Below, one piece after another: positions 56,401 to 64,000 of a stretch of DNA of 64,000 nt (the first letter of the stretch is position 1; each line of letters opens with the position of its first letter). The translations under genes and the position numbers were made by a program. This stretch comes from Fibrobacter sp. UWB15 (lineage in GTDB: Bacteria > Fibrobacterota > Fibrobacteria > Fibrobacterales > Fibrobacteraceae): NCBI RefSeq assembly GCF_900177705.1, contig NZ_FXBA01000001.1, forward strand, positions 496,001 to 560,000, read 5' to 3'. Under the pieces are notes generated by a model. The model was not told the origin of the DNA, did no database searches, and saw nothing but the letters and a program-made list of their open reading frames with translations.

Positions 56401-58524
56401 TACGATACCGCCAAGGTCAAGATCAATATCGGTAACATCGAAGAATGGACTACCGTCGAAATTACGGAAGCAAGTTCCGATAAGAAGACTTGGGAAGATC
56501 CTGAAACGATTTACACCAACCATGCGATCCGCGAAATCTGCTGGAACCAAGATGGTTACGATACTTGCATGACTGATCTGAACATCGCCAAGGATTCTGT
56601 GGTGGTGATCAAGTGGAAGAACCCGGCCAAGGACCATGCGGGTAGCGATACGGTGAGAATCTACTTCAGCGACGCTATTCCTGAAGTGACCGTGACGGGC
56701 AAGCCCACGTTGGTTGATGCTGAAAACGTGTTTACCCTTGTGGAAGATATGGGTAATGACACTAACATCTACATCAACACGATGAAGGATTCTGTCTGGG
56801 TGACCATTAAGGATCCTGCCGGTAAGCGCGATACGTCTTTCGCTATCGAAGTGAATCTTGATCCGGTTACGGTTTCTCAGGGTACGCTCGATAAGGTTAG
56901 CAAGATTGCCGATTCCAAGCTGATGCGCGACGAAACCGGCAAGAAGGTGACCGAAACTCCGGTGAATGCCAACGCGATCAAGTTCTCTTACAAGGAAATC
57001 GTTGGCCAGGATACTGTGACTATTTCTTACATGACCGACAAGAAGGGTAACCCCATCAAGGTGCCGGTGATTAACGACAAGGGTAAGGTTGACTCTGTCG
57101 AAGTGATTACCGTGACCTACAAGACTAGGGTTGGCGGCAACAATGGCAAGGACGTCGAAGTTTCTTACCAGGCTGACGCTTTGACCGGTGAAATCTTTGT
57201 GAAGGGTCCGTCTGGCGAACTGATGGAACAGGGTGCTTCCAAGACCGTGTTTGCAAACATGGACAAGGATACTTCCAAGACCTTCAGCCGTTACACGACC
57301 AACGAAGGCTTGTTTACGATTACCACGACGACCAGGGACGCTCTTGGCAACGACAGGACGATTTCGTACTTCGTCGACAAGAAGGGTAACAAGGTCAAGA
57401 GCCCCGAAGGCGATATGGGCTTCTCTGTGACTTACACCTACGAAAACAAGTATGGCAACGTCGCAACGGAATCCGTGTTTATCGTGGTTGACCAGGTGCT
57501 GCCGAAGGTGGAAATCCTTTCGCCGACCAACAAGGAAATTATCCGTTCGAACTCTGTGCAGGTTGTTTGGACTGTCGACGGCGTCGTTCAGGATACCTTG
57601 ACGCTCCAGGGTCTTTCTAAGGGTCCGAACCCGATTATCCGTATCTACCGCGACAAGGCCGGTAACGAAGCCTCTGCTACGGTGTATGTGTACATGAAGG
57701 ACAGCAAGGATGTTGATATTTCTGTTGAACAGCCGGTGACCGAGATTTCGAGAGAAAAGATCGAAGAATACTACGCTATCAACCCGCCTGAAAAGGGTGA
57801 AACCTTTGCTGTGAGTATCCGTAACCCGACTACGGGCGAAGAAGTGGAAACCTTGATCGGTGGCGACTTCAAGACCAAGGAAGGTAGCGGTAAGGAACCG
57901 TATCCGGGCGCTTCTGGATCCAAGCACTTGGGCCCGACCCTCGCCATGGATATCAAGGTGCCGGTGATCGACGCTATTTCTGGCCTTGCAACGCTCGACG
58001 ACTTGATTACTCCGGATGGAATGATCGCTCTCGAACGTACGAACTCCAAGAAGAGCCATAAGATCACTGTTGAAGAATACGTTGAAGAATTCTGCGAAGA
58101 CGGCTTCAAGATCGGTAGCGATGCAAGCAAGGTGAACCTGTTTGACATCAAGCTGAATGCCAAGATTTGGGTCTACACTTCGCTGGGCAACTTCGTGGAT
58201 TACTTCAGCTTCACTCAGGAACTGAACGACCCGACCTTCACGGATGACGCCGGTCTCCTTGAGATGTACTTCGAAATGAAACCGGATAAGGATGGCTTTG
58301 TGAGGGCTGACAATGGCAAGCAGTATGCTACTGGCGCCTTCGTCTACAAGGTTCAGGCCAATATTCGTTCCAAGGCTCGTTGTACGATTCCGGACGGCAC
58401 CTACGATCCGGATCACAACACGGGTGATGGCTACGGCGAAACCACCAAGCGCAAGGGTGACGTTGTGAAGAATAGCGACGAACTCTTGAAGTCCTTCGGT
58501 TACCGTCGTCCGAAAAACAAATAA
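50452..58524 (+). CDS. Giant cadherin-like surface protein 2
   Basis: 2690 residues, the longest gene here. It has the same plan as protein 1: signal peptide, N-terminal beta domain (AEWDYLMKFKMFG, RVTDSVGWFGTS, QGSIISKGTI), Calx-beta-like segment, then about 11 cadherin-like repeats marked by DVNEVP, DVNETP, DVNEAP, DENEKP, DLNEPP and DVNEPP junctions. A C-terminal half nearly identical in plan to protein 1 ends KSFGYRRPKNK. AGGAG lies 6 bases before the start. The tandem arrangement points to gene duplication with loss or gain of repeats. Calcium-dependent adhesion at the cell surface is the likely role, inferred from cadherin repeats. Confidence 0.85.
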   Translation: MWFGKSIMKKLGLALALAVPSFAGAPVEPFQFSEVGSGHDAQQAEWDYLMKFKMFGTKGIEFHNESIRVTDSVGWFGTSKGSLKLSDNGKDTIGGPILVGKNVTFHLGPDVFTTGPMYVAGDVNVVASGFKDNASKFAGTVCVGGSADQAFVDKFGAETNRLFTNLNSSTARACPDSVPKIKTDLEIPVNKASSYDITMPDGNLAGAGDGSTYETYTIQVPATADGSDKPYDVHIGHIKMENYSKILVKQPYGGRLTRLFIDDLDIETTKGRIVVATEDSVVAGKYNELKNDEYLGTLLIYTNSNLKILSMDKNYAYFQGSIISKGTITIEHHLILAGQVLADSIYIDTDFDGKSFIYVPFGGPEIDPNLLKDGKWIENSRDSLVPIFLDTIPGTNVKFSYCFEVDPNGEPDPKKDASATPRKAVLADFKKTSKSKFPVCALNQSERVLIKEGNLQPTDETKIYINVISDSYDEGEEILVLKIFDLVGAVMPGNKKEGRFNLVVTDVRPPHFDDDVKSYNVNENTAKGTEFATIPVDGVEIAATAIDDFKLIVGGTDATLAKTLFDFELVKLENSTDPSLYDSAYVKMTVKTETLNYEALTKTSLKLTFSLENDGKITDASDRTINVLDVNEVPEIKKIYDPSLTVAAGNFDTLSVKENVAKGTTVGIVNAVDPDIYNVIAYGHLAFSIVEASSVPFTMKDSVIVVNDASKMNHETKDSVYTFTVKVDNCELATDGSWTKNCLTTNHKVTVKIANVPEDPEIECFGGDQNCKGPYKALENSKIDSVIHIFKLSDPDIGQLATLKTTVKDNKTNQTSTLFDAKISHDTLSLKVKSKIDYEKVEPYYEVTVTVTDADNKQDTIIRKINIIDVNETPTIDSLARKNDGYTGTGTRSKFTLYPKENLKVNDPIGIVRTTDPDIYNADFRKLTFSIVETDVPFKMTDSTIVVKDASKMNRETADSVYIFTVKVENCAKDPITGVNACLDTTQVITVRIQNVPEGPEIKCFENDTICDGPFTVAENSATGTIIHAFLVDDPDLGQIATLKATLTDLSGTGADSLFAVKIVKDSLRVYVKDKSKLNYEAVRDTHKVRLTIKDTDNLGDSIVRVIYIVDVNEAPVFATKDTTIEVKENTPNGTVVGKLPAFDPDTKHVKEFGHLEYFIIGNNIPFTMDSNKIVVTNVDTLDYESLKPDTVFTFKVQVANCEWNKTSGKYDGACLYDTAKVSLAVTDVPEKTVIIPDCKGDSCTECTGPDCHDIVDSLCKGPNCTGVHTHDSVLTLAVEENVPTGYKIIDYLVADEDVGTGHKDSLYAYFKNTNASGADSLFKIYVQKVGGKWRVVVAVKDGSKLDYETVSDIHKLTIYVSDPEDPAGMGDSIRRIIEVVDVNEAPKAKDADLKPEENLPKGTVIGKLDVTEPDIKHVKEFGHLEYSIIGKDSTFAFVMDSNEVKVNDPTKMDYELAVHKYVFDVLISNCELNSTSGKYDGACLYDTAKVTVDIQDVNEKPTIIVDGPVPDGDDDSDTLCVAVCDTTDRGVKSKDSILTIGIKENPDNPNGTKKIVTPTGMILFQYHVADEDTNHATGAKVTWFDAGTTIPGVSTKGSDLFTIAYDSVKHVITVRVKDEKLLDYETLRNATSRDDPDPEYTMGIVVTDPDGLADTLYRKIRVTDENEKPLFDVWPLVITENNHINDSLGHVEHPSDIDSMSRNPELYDNGFKMTGGDTALFWLDKDSTDLMRVMIRANVVLDCENGEYICGQDSMYWVYMTYGDTTLKTVYTDLKIPVKLIDLNEPPKILTDTIGVDENSPKGTVVDTIKWDDIDRFDSVMTFKIVDDPIGCFEIDSKTGVVTISDSKCPGLDFEKNPTIDLKISITDMVDITDRSLISGDPITVTKTIKVNIHDVNEPPSITDKTITVKEDTKPGTVVDTVRATDPDKDPKKRDLTYKLVGGDTTTFKIDPKTGALTLIDTLDYENKNNYYVDVQVDDGEFYDTAKVKINIGNIEEWTTVEITEASSDKKTWEDPETIYTNHAIREICWNQDGYDTCMTDLNIAKDSVVVIKWKNPAKDHAGSDTVRIYFSDAIPEVTVTGKPTLVDAENVFTLVEDMGNDTNIYINTMKDSVWVTIKDPAGKRDTSFAIEVNLDPVTVSQGTLDKVSKIADSKLMRDETGKKVTETPVNANAIKFSYKEIVGQDTVTISYMTDKKGNPIKVPVINDKGKVDSVEVITVTYKTRVGGNNGKDVEVSYQADALTGEIFVKGPSGELMEQGASKTVFANMDKDTSKTFSRYTTNEGLFTITTTTRDALGNDRTISYFVDKKGNKVKSPEGDMGFSVTYTYENKYGNVATESVFIVVDQVLPKVEILSPTNKEIIRSNSVQVVWTVDGVVQDTLTLQGLSKGPNPIIRIYRDKAGNEASATVYVYMKDSKDVDISVEQPVTEISREKIEEYYAINPPEKGETFAVSIRNPTTGEEVETLIGGDFKTKEGSGKEPYPGASGSKHLGPTLAMDIKVPVIDAISGLATLDDLITPDGMIALERTNSKKSHKITVEEYVEEFCEDGFKIGSDASKVNLFDIKLNAKIWVYTSLGNFVDYFSFTQELNDPTFTDDAGLLEMYFEMKPDKDGFVRADNGKQYATGAFVYKVQANIRSKARCTIPDGTYDPDHNTGDGYGETTKRKGDVVKNSDELLKSFGYRRPKNK

Positions 58525-58543
58525 GTTGAATAATTGAAAATGT

Positions 58544-58579
58544 AGGAGATGCCCGCGCAGGCGGGCATCTCCTATTTAT
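58544..58579 (+). terminator. Terminator of cadherin-like gene 2
   Basis: A 13-bp perfect stem AGGAGATGCCCGC/GCGGGCATCTCCT with a GCAG loop, then TATTTAT. Confidence 0.85.
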
Positions 58580-58603
58580 AGAGAAAATTTCTAAGTTCTA
58601 AGT

Positions 58604-58933
58604 ATGAGTATTGAAGACCGTTCTACACTGGTATATTCGACGGCACTCGGTGGCCGTGTCAAGCAAGAAAAACCTAAGGCGGAGCGCCCCCAGGGTGACG
58701 GCGTGGTCCGTATCCTTTTAAAGCGTTTGGGTGGCGGTAAAATGGCGAGCGTGGTGACCGGAGTGCCTCTGGATGGACCCGAACTCAAGGAACTAGGCCG
58801 TGAACTCAAGCAAAAGTGCGGGGTCGGCGGTTCTGTCAAGGATTTTGCTATCGAAATCCAGGGCGACAAGCGCAATCTGCTTAAAACGGAGCTGGAAAAG
58901 CGCGGGTACACGGTAAAGCTTGCCGGTGGCTAG
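58604..58933 (+). CDS. SUI1-domain (YciH/eIF1-like) protein
   Basis: 109 residues with an N-terminal charged extension and a SUI1 domain: VVRILLKRLGGGKMASVVTGVPL, LKELGRELKQKCGVGGSVKDFAIEIQGDKR and an ending strand GYTVKLAGG. YciH-type proteins resemble eukaryotic eIF1 and influence start-site selection in translation. It lies between surface-protein genes without obvious functional link. Confidence 0.85.
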   Translation: MSIEDRSTLVYSTALGGRVKQEKPKAERPQGDGVVRILLKRLGGGKMASVVTGVPLDGPELKELGRELKQKCGVGGSVKDFAIEIQGDKRNLLKTELEKRGYTVKLAGG

Positions 58934-59039
58934 ATTAAGCCTTTCGAGGGGAGATTGATTTATATCACCAGACAAAAAAAATGAGTGCTTTTTTTGAAAA
59001 AAAAGGGTATTTTTTAAGAGATTGAGAAGAGGGCTTACC

Positions 59040-60668
59040 ATGGTCAGAATTTCCGTTTCACGCAAAACGTTTTTACGCTCGTTGTTCCTTCTTGCCGTAG
59101 TGCCGTTGATGGCGTTTTCGGCACCCTCTGTCGGTACGGCATTTATGCCTGTGAAAGATGTTGATCGCTGGAAGGCCAAGCAGAGTAAGTGGACGCATCT
59201 CGGTGACGGTGCTAAAGTTTATCAGTCTGACAAGGTACGTACAGGCGCAGAATCCGAAGTGACGATTCGACTTCAAGATGGAAGCTCTCTTAGGATTGGT
59301 GAAAAGACGATTGTTGAAATGGAAAGTCTTTTTGAACCAAACGACGAAGGTGGTTTCGAAACCAAGATCGACGTCGAAAAAGGTTTCTTGAATTTCGCTG
59401 TACATAAACTCAAAAACAAGAAGTCTAAATTCATCTTCAAGACAGGTACCGCAACGGCATCGATTCGTGGTACAGAAGGCTATATTGGCGGCGAAGGTGT
59501 TTTCTTTGCGGGCTTAAAGACGGGTAGGCTGGAAATCAAGCCTAACGGTTCTGACCAGCCGGTTTCTATTGTCGCTGGCGAAACCACATTCGGGGTTGAT
59601 ACCCTGGTGGTGTTGAAGTTGGCCTCTTCTGGTGAGGCTCGTTTCGCTAAGCGTCTTTTGCAGATTATTTCGGACAAGTCCAAGTCGATGAAGGCTTTGA
59701 AGGCTGAACTTGAAAAAGCCGATACTGAATTCCAGGCCCAGCTGAAAGAAGAAGCCAAGCAGGCTGAATCGACGGTTCCCGAAAATGGATTTATTGTAAG
59801 CACCTCCTCGCCGGTAGAAATTTGCGAAGACGGACTCGTGGTTGACGGTTCTTACCGTACCTCTGACGAAGCCGCCACGCTGGTATTGAAGGTGGGCAAC
59901 TCCTATACCTCTAGCAACTTGATTCGCGCTGCCGACGGCCAGGCGCATTCCTTCTCCGAGAAGGTGGTGGTCAACGATGACAACGGACTCTGGACGGCAG
60001 ATAAGGCAACTCTGGAATTCAAAGGCGCTGGCGTGACCAGTACCAAGTCCATAGACTTGATGGTCAACAAGGCTTGTGTCGACGTGAATACGAAGGCTCC
60101 TGTGGCCTCTATCGTTTCTTACGATTCCTTGCGCTGTATCGCCAACGTGATGGTTAGTGAAATTCAGAACGATGCGGGCGTGCTGGTCATGGAAGCAGAT
60201 GGAAGCAAAATGGGCGAAGAAACGGTGACCAAGAATTCTCAGAAGCGATTGAAACTGCAGAAGGGTCGCCATGAATACGTGGTCCGTGTTGAAGACTTGG
60301 CGTCGAACAAGGCTGAAGTCACCAAGAAGATGGGTTGCTACCCGAACAAGAGATTCCCGGTAGAAGTCCTGGGTCCCGCAAAGGAAGTGCTGAAGGTCCC
60401 GCCTCCGCCGCAGGATATTCCGGATCGCATTACGCAGACGCTCCAGTTTAGAATTCGAATTCCTGAAAATGATCCTGATTACTTGTACAAGGTAACTGTT
60501 AGACAAAACGGCAAGGTCATTTTGCAAGAATCGCTATCGCAGATTCACAACCTGGATTACCAGATTCCAGTGTCGCTAACGCGAGGGGTGAGAAATCATT
60601 TTGATATCGAAGTTGTTCACAAGAGTGGATACATATCAAAGGCTAAGAAGGATTACGGGGTTGATTGA
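59040..60668 (+). CDS. FecR-domain exported protein
   Basis: About 542 residues with a signal peptide (ending near AFSA). The FecR domain (about residues 30-160) shows DKVRTGAESEVTIRLQDGSSLRIGEKT and ending TATASIRGTEGYIGGE. A coiled-coil-like Lys/Glu-rich segment and Ig-like beta domains follow (VNKACVDVNTKAP, DLASNKAEVTKKMGC). The start at 59040 has AGAGGG upstream. The stop overlaps the next start (TGATG), so it is translationally coupled to the beta-helix/barrel protein. Unlike classical FecR it has no evident inner-membrane sigma-regulator role here. Confidence 0.8.
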   Translation: MVRISVSRKTFLRSLFLLAVVPLMAFSAPSVGTAFMPVKDVDRWKAKQSKWTHLGDGAKVYQSDKVRTGAESEVTIRLQDGSSLRIGEKTIVEMESLFEPNDEGGFETKIDVEKGFLNFAVHKLKNKKSKFIFKTGTATASIRGTEGYIGGEGVFFAGLKTGRLEIKPNGSDQPVSIVAGETTFGVDTLVVLKLASSGEARFAKRLLQIISDKSKSMKALKAELEKADTEFQAQLKEEAKQAESTVPENGFIVSTSSPVEICEDGLVVDGSYRTSDEAATLVLKVGNSYTSSNLIRAADGQAHSFSEKVVVNDDNGLWTADKATLEFKGAGVTSTKSIDLMVNKACVDVNTKAPVASIVSYDSLRCIANVMVSEIQNDAGVLVMEADGSKMGEETVTKNSQKRLKLQKGRHEYVVRVEDLASNKAEVTKKMGCYPNKRFPVEVLGPAKEVLKVPPPPQDIPDRITQTLQFRIRIPENDPDYLYKVTVRQNGKVILQESLSQIHNLDYQIPVSLTRGVRNHFDIEVVHKSGYISKAKKDYGVD

Positions 60669-63600
60669 TGAAACTAAGGGATTGGTTTGTAGGCGTACTT
60701 TCTATGGTAGCACTCCACGTGAGTGCTTTTGCCGTTGATACGACCCTCCAACAAGGGAGCGTGATTGGAGGCGAAGTATCCGGTTTCTTGAAAAAAGACA
60801 AGTCTCCGTACCTGGTGAACGAGACCCTAGTGGTGCCCGAAGGCAAAGCCCTGGTCGTGGAAGCGGGAACCGAGATTTACTTTAACGAGGGCACGGGTCT
60901 TGATGTCCGCGGCGGTTCCTTGGCGGTGATGGGCGAGAGCCATAATCCGGTGGTGATGACCGCTGCAGAAGAAGACAAGTATTGGAACGGTATTTCCATT
61001 ACGGGAAACAAGTCTTGCGAAACTCAAGGCACCCATATCAAGAATGCTCAGTTTGGCTATGCGGTTGAAAGCGGTTCCTTGGAAGTTCGCGATGGCGTTA
61101 TCAAGAACGCTGGCCGCACTGCCATCTATGTCCGCAACGCCTCTTTGGCGATGATGTGGACGACCATTGAAGACGGCCGAAATGTAGGCGTGTGGGCGGC
61201 ATCTGGTGCCAAGGTTGAAATCGATGGCTCCAACTTGACGAAAAACAAGATTGCCTTGGTTGCCGGCGAAAATGCCGTGGTGAACATGAAACGCGTTCAC
61301 TTGGAATCTAACGATGTAGCCATTCTCGACTTTGGTAACAACAACCTGAAGCAGAGAAATTCCTTGATTATGGATAACGTAATCGGCCTTGTTTCCAAGG
61401 ACATTCCGCCTGAAGAAATTCGCCAGGCGTTGGAAGACAACAAGAGACCGCTTGCGAATAATATGAACGACTATACGGGTATGCTGGGCGACGAGCCCCG
61501 TAATCCTTACGCAAATACCGAAAAATTTGCAGGCAACCAGGACGATTCTGCGGATTCTGTCTGGTCTATTTCGGGTAGCGTAGGCGTTGAAATGGGCTAT
61601 CACAAGGTGCTGATGCGCCACAATTCTTCGGGCCAAAAGTACGTGTCCGATAAGGATACGGTGCTTCCGCGTGAACGCTACATCAACTACTTCCAGGTTC
61701 CTGGATTCTTTACCAACTGGAATGCCAACTTGTTGATGAAGTCTCCTACGGGAGCAACGATGGAATTCCTCTTGGATGCTTCAAGCGATTCCTGGGATAA
61801 CCTTAAGCTTTACCAGTTGCAGGCCAGCTATACGGACGATATGCAGCACTTGGTCCTCGGTGATTTCTATGCGAACGGGGGAGAGATTTACCTGTCTGGC
61901 ATGAACGCTTTTGGTGGCTTGTATGAACTGTCGCTGCTCAAGAATGCTGCCAACATCCCGACTTTCGTCGGTACGGCTTTTGCGGGTGAAATGAATGCTC
62001 CCAAGATTCAGGGCAAGCGCAACTACGATGTGTACAAGGATTACATTGATGATGGTGAAGCCGAGGCCCAGCGCATCGGTGCCGGCGGAAGTATCCGCTG
62101 GAATATGCACCGTCGCTTTAACGGAACCTTGGGCTTTGTGGCCAGCAAGGATTACCTGGAAGATCCTTTTATGAGGGACGGCATGTCTCCCGAAACCAAC
62201 ACGGCAAAACCTCTGGTGACATCTAGAGCCTTCTTTGCCGATGGTAACTGGCTGGTTTACCCTGGCGATATCAAGCTGAATGGCCAGGTTGCCGTAGGTG
62301 GAGCCGATACTTTGAATGCTGCCAAAATCAGGGCGATAAACCAGGTGTTCTCGGATGCGGGACTGGATCCGTCGAATTTTGCTCTGTTGAATAAGCTGAT
62401 GAGCAACGTGAACCAGGTGAATTCCTTGAGCCGCGCTGAATTGGATGCGATTTTCGGTGAAAATGCCATGATGACTCCTTCTGAAATGCGCGCCGAATTG
62501 AAGAATCTTTTGAATAAGGCATCAAAAGTGGCAAAGACGATGGAGACCGAAGACAGCAGGCCTTCTCATGGCGAATTCTGGGGACATGAACATTGGGCTT
62601 TTGCTGGATCTTACCAGTGGTCAAATCCGACTACCTCGATTGAAGGGTTCTTCAGGTATGTGGGTGCCGAATATTACAGCCCCGGTTCTGAAGACTTGCT
62701 GCAGAATACCCGTATGATTGGCGGTAACTTGAAGCACAAGATTTACGACTTCTGGAACTTGGGCTTTGGCTATACCTTGAACATTGAAAATGCGGCCGGA
62801 GAGGGTAACGATTACAATGTCTTCGGTTTGGGCGAAGGTACTCAGTGGGGCCTTACGGGCGCCGATGACGATTGGCTCAAGAAGCATGAGCAGGATATGG
62901 TGCGCACGCTGTACATTCACGACGGTTACTTGAAGAACGACTTCAAGCTGAATGAAAAGGTTGGGCTTTCTTTCAAGTACGCCTTGAATTACAGAACCCG
63001 CAACACGCCGCAACGCCTGTATACCAATTACTCGGCTTCTTCGGGTATTTATGACGACCCGTGGTTCGATGCTATTGAAGGACGTTCGACTTTGAAGTTA
63101 ATCGAAGGCTCTGATACGACCGTCGTTGACGAGGATCATTGGGTGCAATACTATGCCCTTGCCGACGAAGATTATTTGGCGACCCAGTTCGAAGAAAAAC
63201 TGATGAAGCATACTCTTGAACTCGGGTTTTCTTTCAAGTTCCCCAAGAACTTGCTGAAGGTTGGGGCTACCTTGGTGGCCTTTACGGATATGTCGGAATT
63301 CAAGCAGGATGATTTGATTTCCGGGTTCCGATTCAGGAACGAAACCTACGGCATTTTGGGTTACTATTTCCACGGAAGTGATTACCTGGAACAGCGTTAC
63401 CCGATATCGTTGACGACAACGATGGATGGATTCAAGAATTCCGTTTCGTTGATGCCCCGATACAAGGTGTACAACCGTAACGAAATGTGCGAGTTCGAAT
63501 GGAGCTTCTTGGATAACATGAACATTGAGCTTTCCAGGGACTTTTTGGAACTGGGCCTGTCGGGTGGTTTGCGTCAGAATTTCTTGAGCTACGAGATCGA

Positions 63601-63781
63601 GGACAAGGATTACGACGAAATGGAACTCGATATCGACGCTTCTGCAAAGTTGCGTATACATCATACTCAGGCCTTGTATACAGATTGGACTATTGGCTCG
63701 ATTTTCAACTATCGTCCGGATAACAAGGCTGACCAGTATAAGGATTTTTATATAATTGCAGCAGTGAATTACGATTTTTAG
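60668..63781 (+). CDS. Outer-membrane protein with beta-helix and beta-barrel domains
   Basis: About 1037 residues with a signal peptide (ending near AFAVD). An N-terminal right-handed beta-helix (about 45-240) is made of short repeats such as GIGITGNK and NSLIMDNVIG-type turns. The rest (from about 310) is rich in aromatic beta-strands and turns typical of an outer-membrane barrel, with a final strand IIAAVNYDF ending in an aromatic residue. It is coupled to the FecR-domain gene, suggesting that the two form a complex at the surface. Function unknown. Confidence 0.75.
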   Translation: MKLRDWFVGVLSMVALHVSAFAVDTTLQQGSVIGGEVSGFLKKDKSPYLVNETLVVPEGKALVVEAGTEIYFNEGTGLDVRGGSLAVMGESHNPVVMTAAEEDKYWNGISITGNKSCETQGTHIKNAQFGYAVESGSLEVRDGVIKNAGRTAIYVRNASLAMMWTTIEDGRNVGVWAASGAKVEIDGSNLTKNKIALVAGENAVVNMKRVHLESNDVAILDFGNNNLKQRNSLIMDNVIGLVSKDIPPEEIRQALEDNKRPLANNMNDYTGMLGDEPRNPYANTEKFAGNQDDSADSVWSISGSVGVEMGYHKVLMRHNSSGQKYVSDKDTVLPRERYINYFQVPGFFTNWNANLLMKSPTGATMEFLLDASSDSWDNLKLYQLQASYTDDMQHLVLGDFYANGGEIYLSGMNAFGGLYELSLLKNAANIPTFVGTAFAGEMNAPKIQGKRNYDVYKDYIDDGEAEAQRIGAGGSIRWNMHRRFNGTLGFVASKDYLEDPFMRDGMSPETNTAKPLVTSRAFFADGNWLVYPGDIKLNGQVAVGGADTLNAAKIRAINQVFSDAGLDPSNFALLNKLMSNVNQVNSLSRAELDAIFGENAMMTPSEMRAELKNLLNKASKVAKTMETEDSRPSHGEFWGHEHWAFAGSYQWSNPTTSIEGFFRYVGAEYYSPGSEDLLQNTRMIGGNLKHKIYDFWNLGFGYTLNIENAAGEGNDYNVFGLGEGTQWGLTGADDDWLKKHEQDMVRTLYIHDGYLKNDFKLNEKVGLSFKYALNYRTRNTPQRLYTNYSASSGIYDDPWFDAIEGRSTLKLIEGSDTTVVDEDHWVQYYALADEDYLATQFEEKLMKHTLELGFSFKFPKNLLKVGATLVAFTDMSEFKQDDLISGFRFRNETYGILGYYFHGSDYLEQRYPISLTTTMDGFKNSVSLMPRYKVYNRNEMCEFEWSFLDNMNIELSRDFLELGLSGGLRQNFLSYEIEDKDYDEMELDIDASAKLRIHHTQALYTDWTIGSIFNYRPDNKADQYKDFYIIAAVNYDF

Positions 63782-63832
63782 TCGGTTGCAACGGTAAACA
63801 GATTTGTATACACAGGAACACCTGAATTACAC

Positions 63833-64000
63833 ATGAAAAGCTATTCTTGTAATATGAAGATTCCTGTTCGCTATAACCATGTCGGTTATGCTCCTGATTC
63901 GGCAAAGATTTTCTTTGTGAACCCGAAGGAGCTTGAACCTGATTGTGGTAATGTGAATAATTATTTTTTTCGTGTAATACGGCAACTTCAGTATACGAAA
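63833..64000 (+). CDS. N-terminus of a GH9-type (CelD_N-like) protein, cut by the window edge
   Basis: Open to the right edge, 56 residues visible. The segment IPVRYNHVGYAPDSAKIFFV resembles the start of the N-terminal Ig-like domain (CelD_N) that precedes GH9 endoglucanases, where a NxVGYxPxxxK motif is characteristic. No signal peptide is visible from either Met (63833 or 63854), and no ribosome-binding site is clear. Being cut, its enzymatic class cannot be confirmed. Confidence 0.45.
   Translation, partial: MKSYSCNMKIPVRYNHVGYAPDSAKIFFVNPKELEPDCGNVNNYFFRVIRQLQYTK

Noticed and set aside
54328-58416. 1362-residue minus-strand open frame opposite cadherin-like gene 2
   Set aside because: Shadow of the cadherin-like coding strand; low-complexity, no domain, no start signal. 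The same applies to the frame at 47299-49929.

Overview
This window looks like a chromosomal segment of a Fibrobacter (or close Fibrobacterota relative), an anaerobic cellulose degrader. The support is indirect. Secreted proteins carry poly-serine linkers; glycoside hydrolases (GH5, GH43 and the start of a GH9-like gene) end in short sorting-type C-terminal domains like those exported by type IX secretion systems; large GLUG and cadherin-like surface proteins are present; and the housekeeping genes are of Gram-negative type. No species call is possible from sequence reading alone.

Layout. 1-5949: the 3' end of a small membrane protein gene, then a very large, AT-rich GLUG-repeat surface protein. 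5950-6206: a terminator, a structured GC-rich element and candidate metal-regulator boxes. 6207-9189: a DtxR-type regulator with feoA and feoB (ferrous iron uptake). 9190-15199: gltB-gltD (glutamate synthase). 15291-17222: a small serine hydrolase, then on the minus strand a CobW-type GTPase with a very His/Asp-rich insert and an unusual terminator-like leader. 17551-19695: an acidic unknown protein, then (minus) a Ser-rich lipoprotein translationally coupled to a radical SAM/SPASM enzyme. 19905-28301, all minus: ilvB-ilvN, a RidA-like protein, an LplT-Aas-type three-domain fusion, and an NSS transporter followed by a 33-residue MetS-like small subunit.

28551-35889: a short-chain dehydrogenase, a secreted GH5 cellulase with two carbohydrate-binding modules, tgt, and a secreted GH43 enzyme with CBM6. 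36028-39734, minus: two identical tRNA-Leu(GAG) genes on either side of murD, then secG, tpiA and a BamE-like lipoprotein. 39814-45199: an outer-membrane-type protein, an unknown exported protein, cinA-recA (recA has its own promoter overlapping a LexA-like box), a DUF5683-type membrane protein and a histidine phosphatase. 45318-45413: a small SRP RNA with promoter and terminator. 45598-63781: a surface-protein block of two paralogous giant cadherin-like proteins, a SUI1/YciH factor, a FecR-domain protein, and a beta-helix plus beta-barrel outer-membrane protein coupled to it. A GH9-like N-terminus runs off the right edge.

How the parts fit together: the accessory genes point to cell-surface attachment and polysaccharide breakdown. 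GH5, GH43 and probably GH9 attack plant cell wall, while the GLUG and cadherin-like proteins probably decorate the surface and mediate adhesion. The rest supplies nitrogen and branched-chain amino acid assimilation, metal homeostasis, envelope synthesis and DNA repair. The most unusual items are the lipoprotein/radical SAM pair, the cadherin/FecR/beta-helix surface block, degenerate heptanucleotide tandem arrays in several intergenic regions, and the leader hairpins before the CobW gene. All domain assignments were made by reading motifs; no database search was run.
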